A DNA stretch of 64,000 nt from Pleurocapsa sp. FMAR1. GTDB lineage: Bacteria; Cyanobacteriota; Cyanobacteriia; Cyanobacteriales; Xenococcaceae. The notes under the pieces were generated by a model. That model was not told the DNA's origin, did no database searches, and worked only from the letters and a program-made list of their open reading frames with translations. This document shows, one piece after another, positions 63,475 to 64,000 of the stretch (its first letter is position 1; each line of letters opens with the position of its first letter). The DNA is taken from NCBI RefSeq assembly GCF_963665995.1, contig NZ_OY762512.1:3596001-3660000 (forward strand), written 5' to 3'. A program made the position numbers and the translations under genes.

Positions 63475-64000
63475 ATGTTTAGTCACGCTCTTACTCTGAA
63501 CGATTTTGCCTATTCAATTCCCATCTGTCAACCAGAAGCAGATTTGGGGAGTATCTTAAATATTTTTAAGCATGGTAATTGCCAAATAATTGCACTTCCC
63601 TTAAAAAATAATGCCTGGGGAACACTTAGCTCTCAAGATTTGCTATCGTTGATGGCTCAACTATGGCAAAGAGATTGTGTAGCCATGATTAGTCATCCGA
63701 GAATAGCTCGTCAAGAAGATATTTCTCACCTAAAATACAAAAATTTTGAACATTTAATCAAGTCAGCGATCGCTCTTTCGGGCAAGATTAAACTGCAAGA
63801 GTTTTTAAATAATTTAGAAGATGTTTCATTGAGAGATCGCGAATATTTAATAATTGATGAGTTGGGTAAGCTACAAAGAAGGCTATAAACCTCACGAATA
63901 CTTAGATATTTAGCAGCAAACTTTGAGCGAACTATCGCTAATACGCTCCAAATTTCATCCCAGCCAATGATGGCAGATTCTCTGAATACTGATAAATTTT
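63475..64000 (+). pseudogene. CBS-like sensory domain of a histidine-kinase-type protein, with an in-frame TAA; 3' end outside
   Basis: 137 codons from ATG 63475 encode a CBS-pair-like sensor segment (SIPICQPEADLGSILNIFKH, CQIIALPLKNNAWGTLSSQD, then YLIIDELGKLQRRL). At 63886-63888 comes TAA, yet the same frame stays open to the window edge (TSRILRYLAANFERTIANTL). In cyanobacterial CBS-containing histidine kinases the motif G-x-L-x-G-L-(L/D)-x-x-R-L-L-x-(F/Y)-LA continues exactly like this, so the stop appears to interrupt one gene. Kinase domains would lie beyond the window. Placement beside kaiA may be meaningful but is unproven. Confidence 0.5.

Noticed and set aside
1-64000. CRISPR array, tRNA or rRNA genes
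   Set aside because: No regularly spaced direct repeats and no cloverleaf or rRNA signature were noticed on either strand. A tRNA scan could still find one I missed.

Overview
The window is chromosomal DNA of a cyanobacterium. The evidence is the very frequent HIP1 octamer GCGATCGC, a kaiA-kaiB-kaiC clock locus, an ndhC-ndhK-ndhJ operon for the photosynthetic NDH-1 complex, an SpkB-type kinase with pentapeptide repeats, and several small protein families restricted to cyanobacteria. The AT-rich base composition and the heavy load of transposons, intron and degraded genes fit a large-genome lineage such as Pleurocapsales or Chroococcales. I cannot name the species.

Layout. 1-4460: 3' part of an aldo/keto reductase, a cardiolipin-synthase-like enzyme, small genes and a decayed IS630 transposase. 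4460-9377: an RND efflux pair (membrane fusion protein, then pump). 9378-10238: repeats and gene remnants. 10239-11964: ndhCKJ with its terminator. 12100-20000: housekeeping genes (PHP phosphoesterase, AEC permease, CoaE, flavin reductase, PIN/TRAM protein, HemW) plus a PatA-like pseudogene. 20080-26744: an accessory island with an XRE/ImmA pair, a DinG-like helicase lacking its N-terminus, a pPIWI-RE protein split by one in-frame stop, and a response regulator split by one in-frame stop. 27065-32690: DUF4126, TldD, and an alpha/beta hydrolase interrupted by an antisense group II intron. 32821-36604: DUF6208-like protein, PurH, IS110-like DEDD transposase. 36840-45890: a compact phage- or satellite-like element (tiny coupled genes, XRE regulator with operator array, integrase, putative virion and lysis module). 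46103-59273: MenH, CoaX, DUF4350/DUF4129/RDD cluster, PBP2, CorA, NFACT/RqcH, RemA-like, Gmk, SpkB-like kinase. 59697-64000: kaiC, kaiB, kaiA and a divergent histidine-kinase-like gene cut by an in-frame stop.

Functionally the core genes look intact, while the accessory and regulatory genes are decaying. Five loci (PatA-like, pPIWI-RE, response regulator, 629-aa element protein, terminal kinase-like gene) share one signature: an otherwise continuous frame broken by a stop codon.

The most interesting content is the pPIWI-RE/helicase system, a predicted defence module that appears incomplete here, and the virion-like cassette without recognisable packaging genes. Family names come from recognising motifs by eye; no database search was possible.
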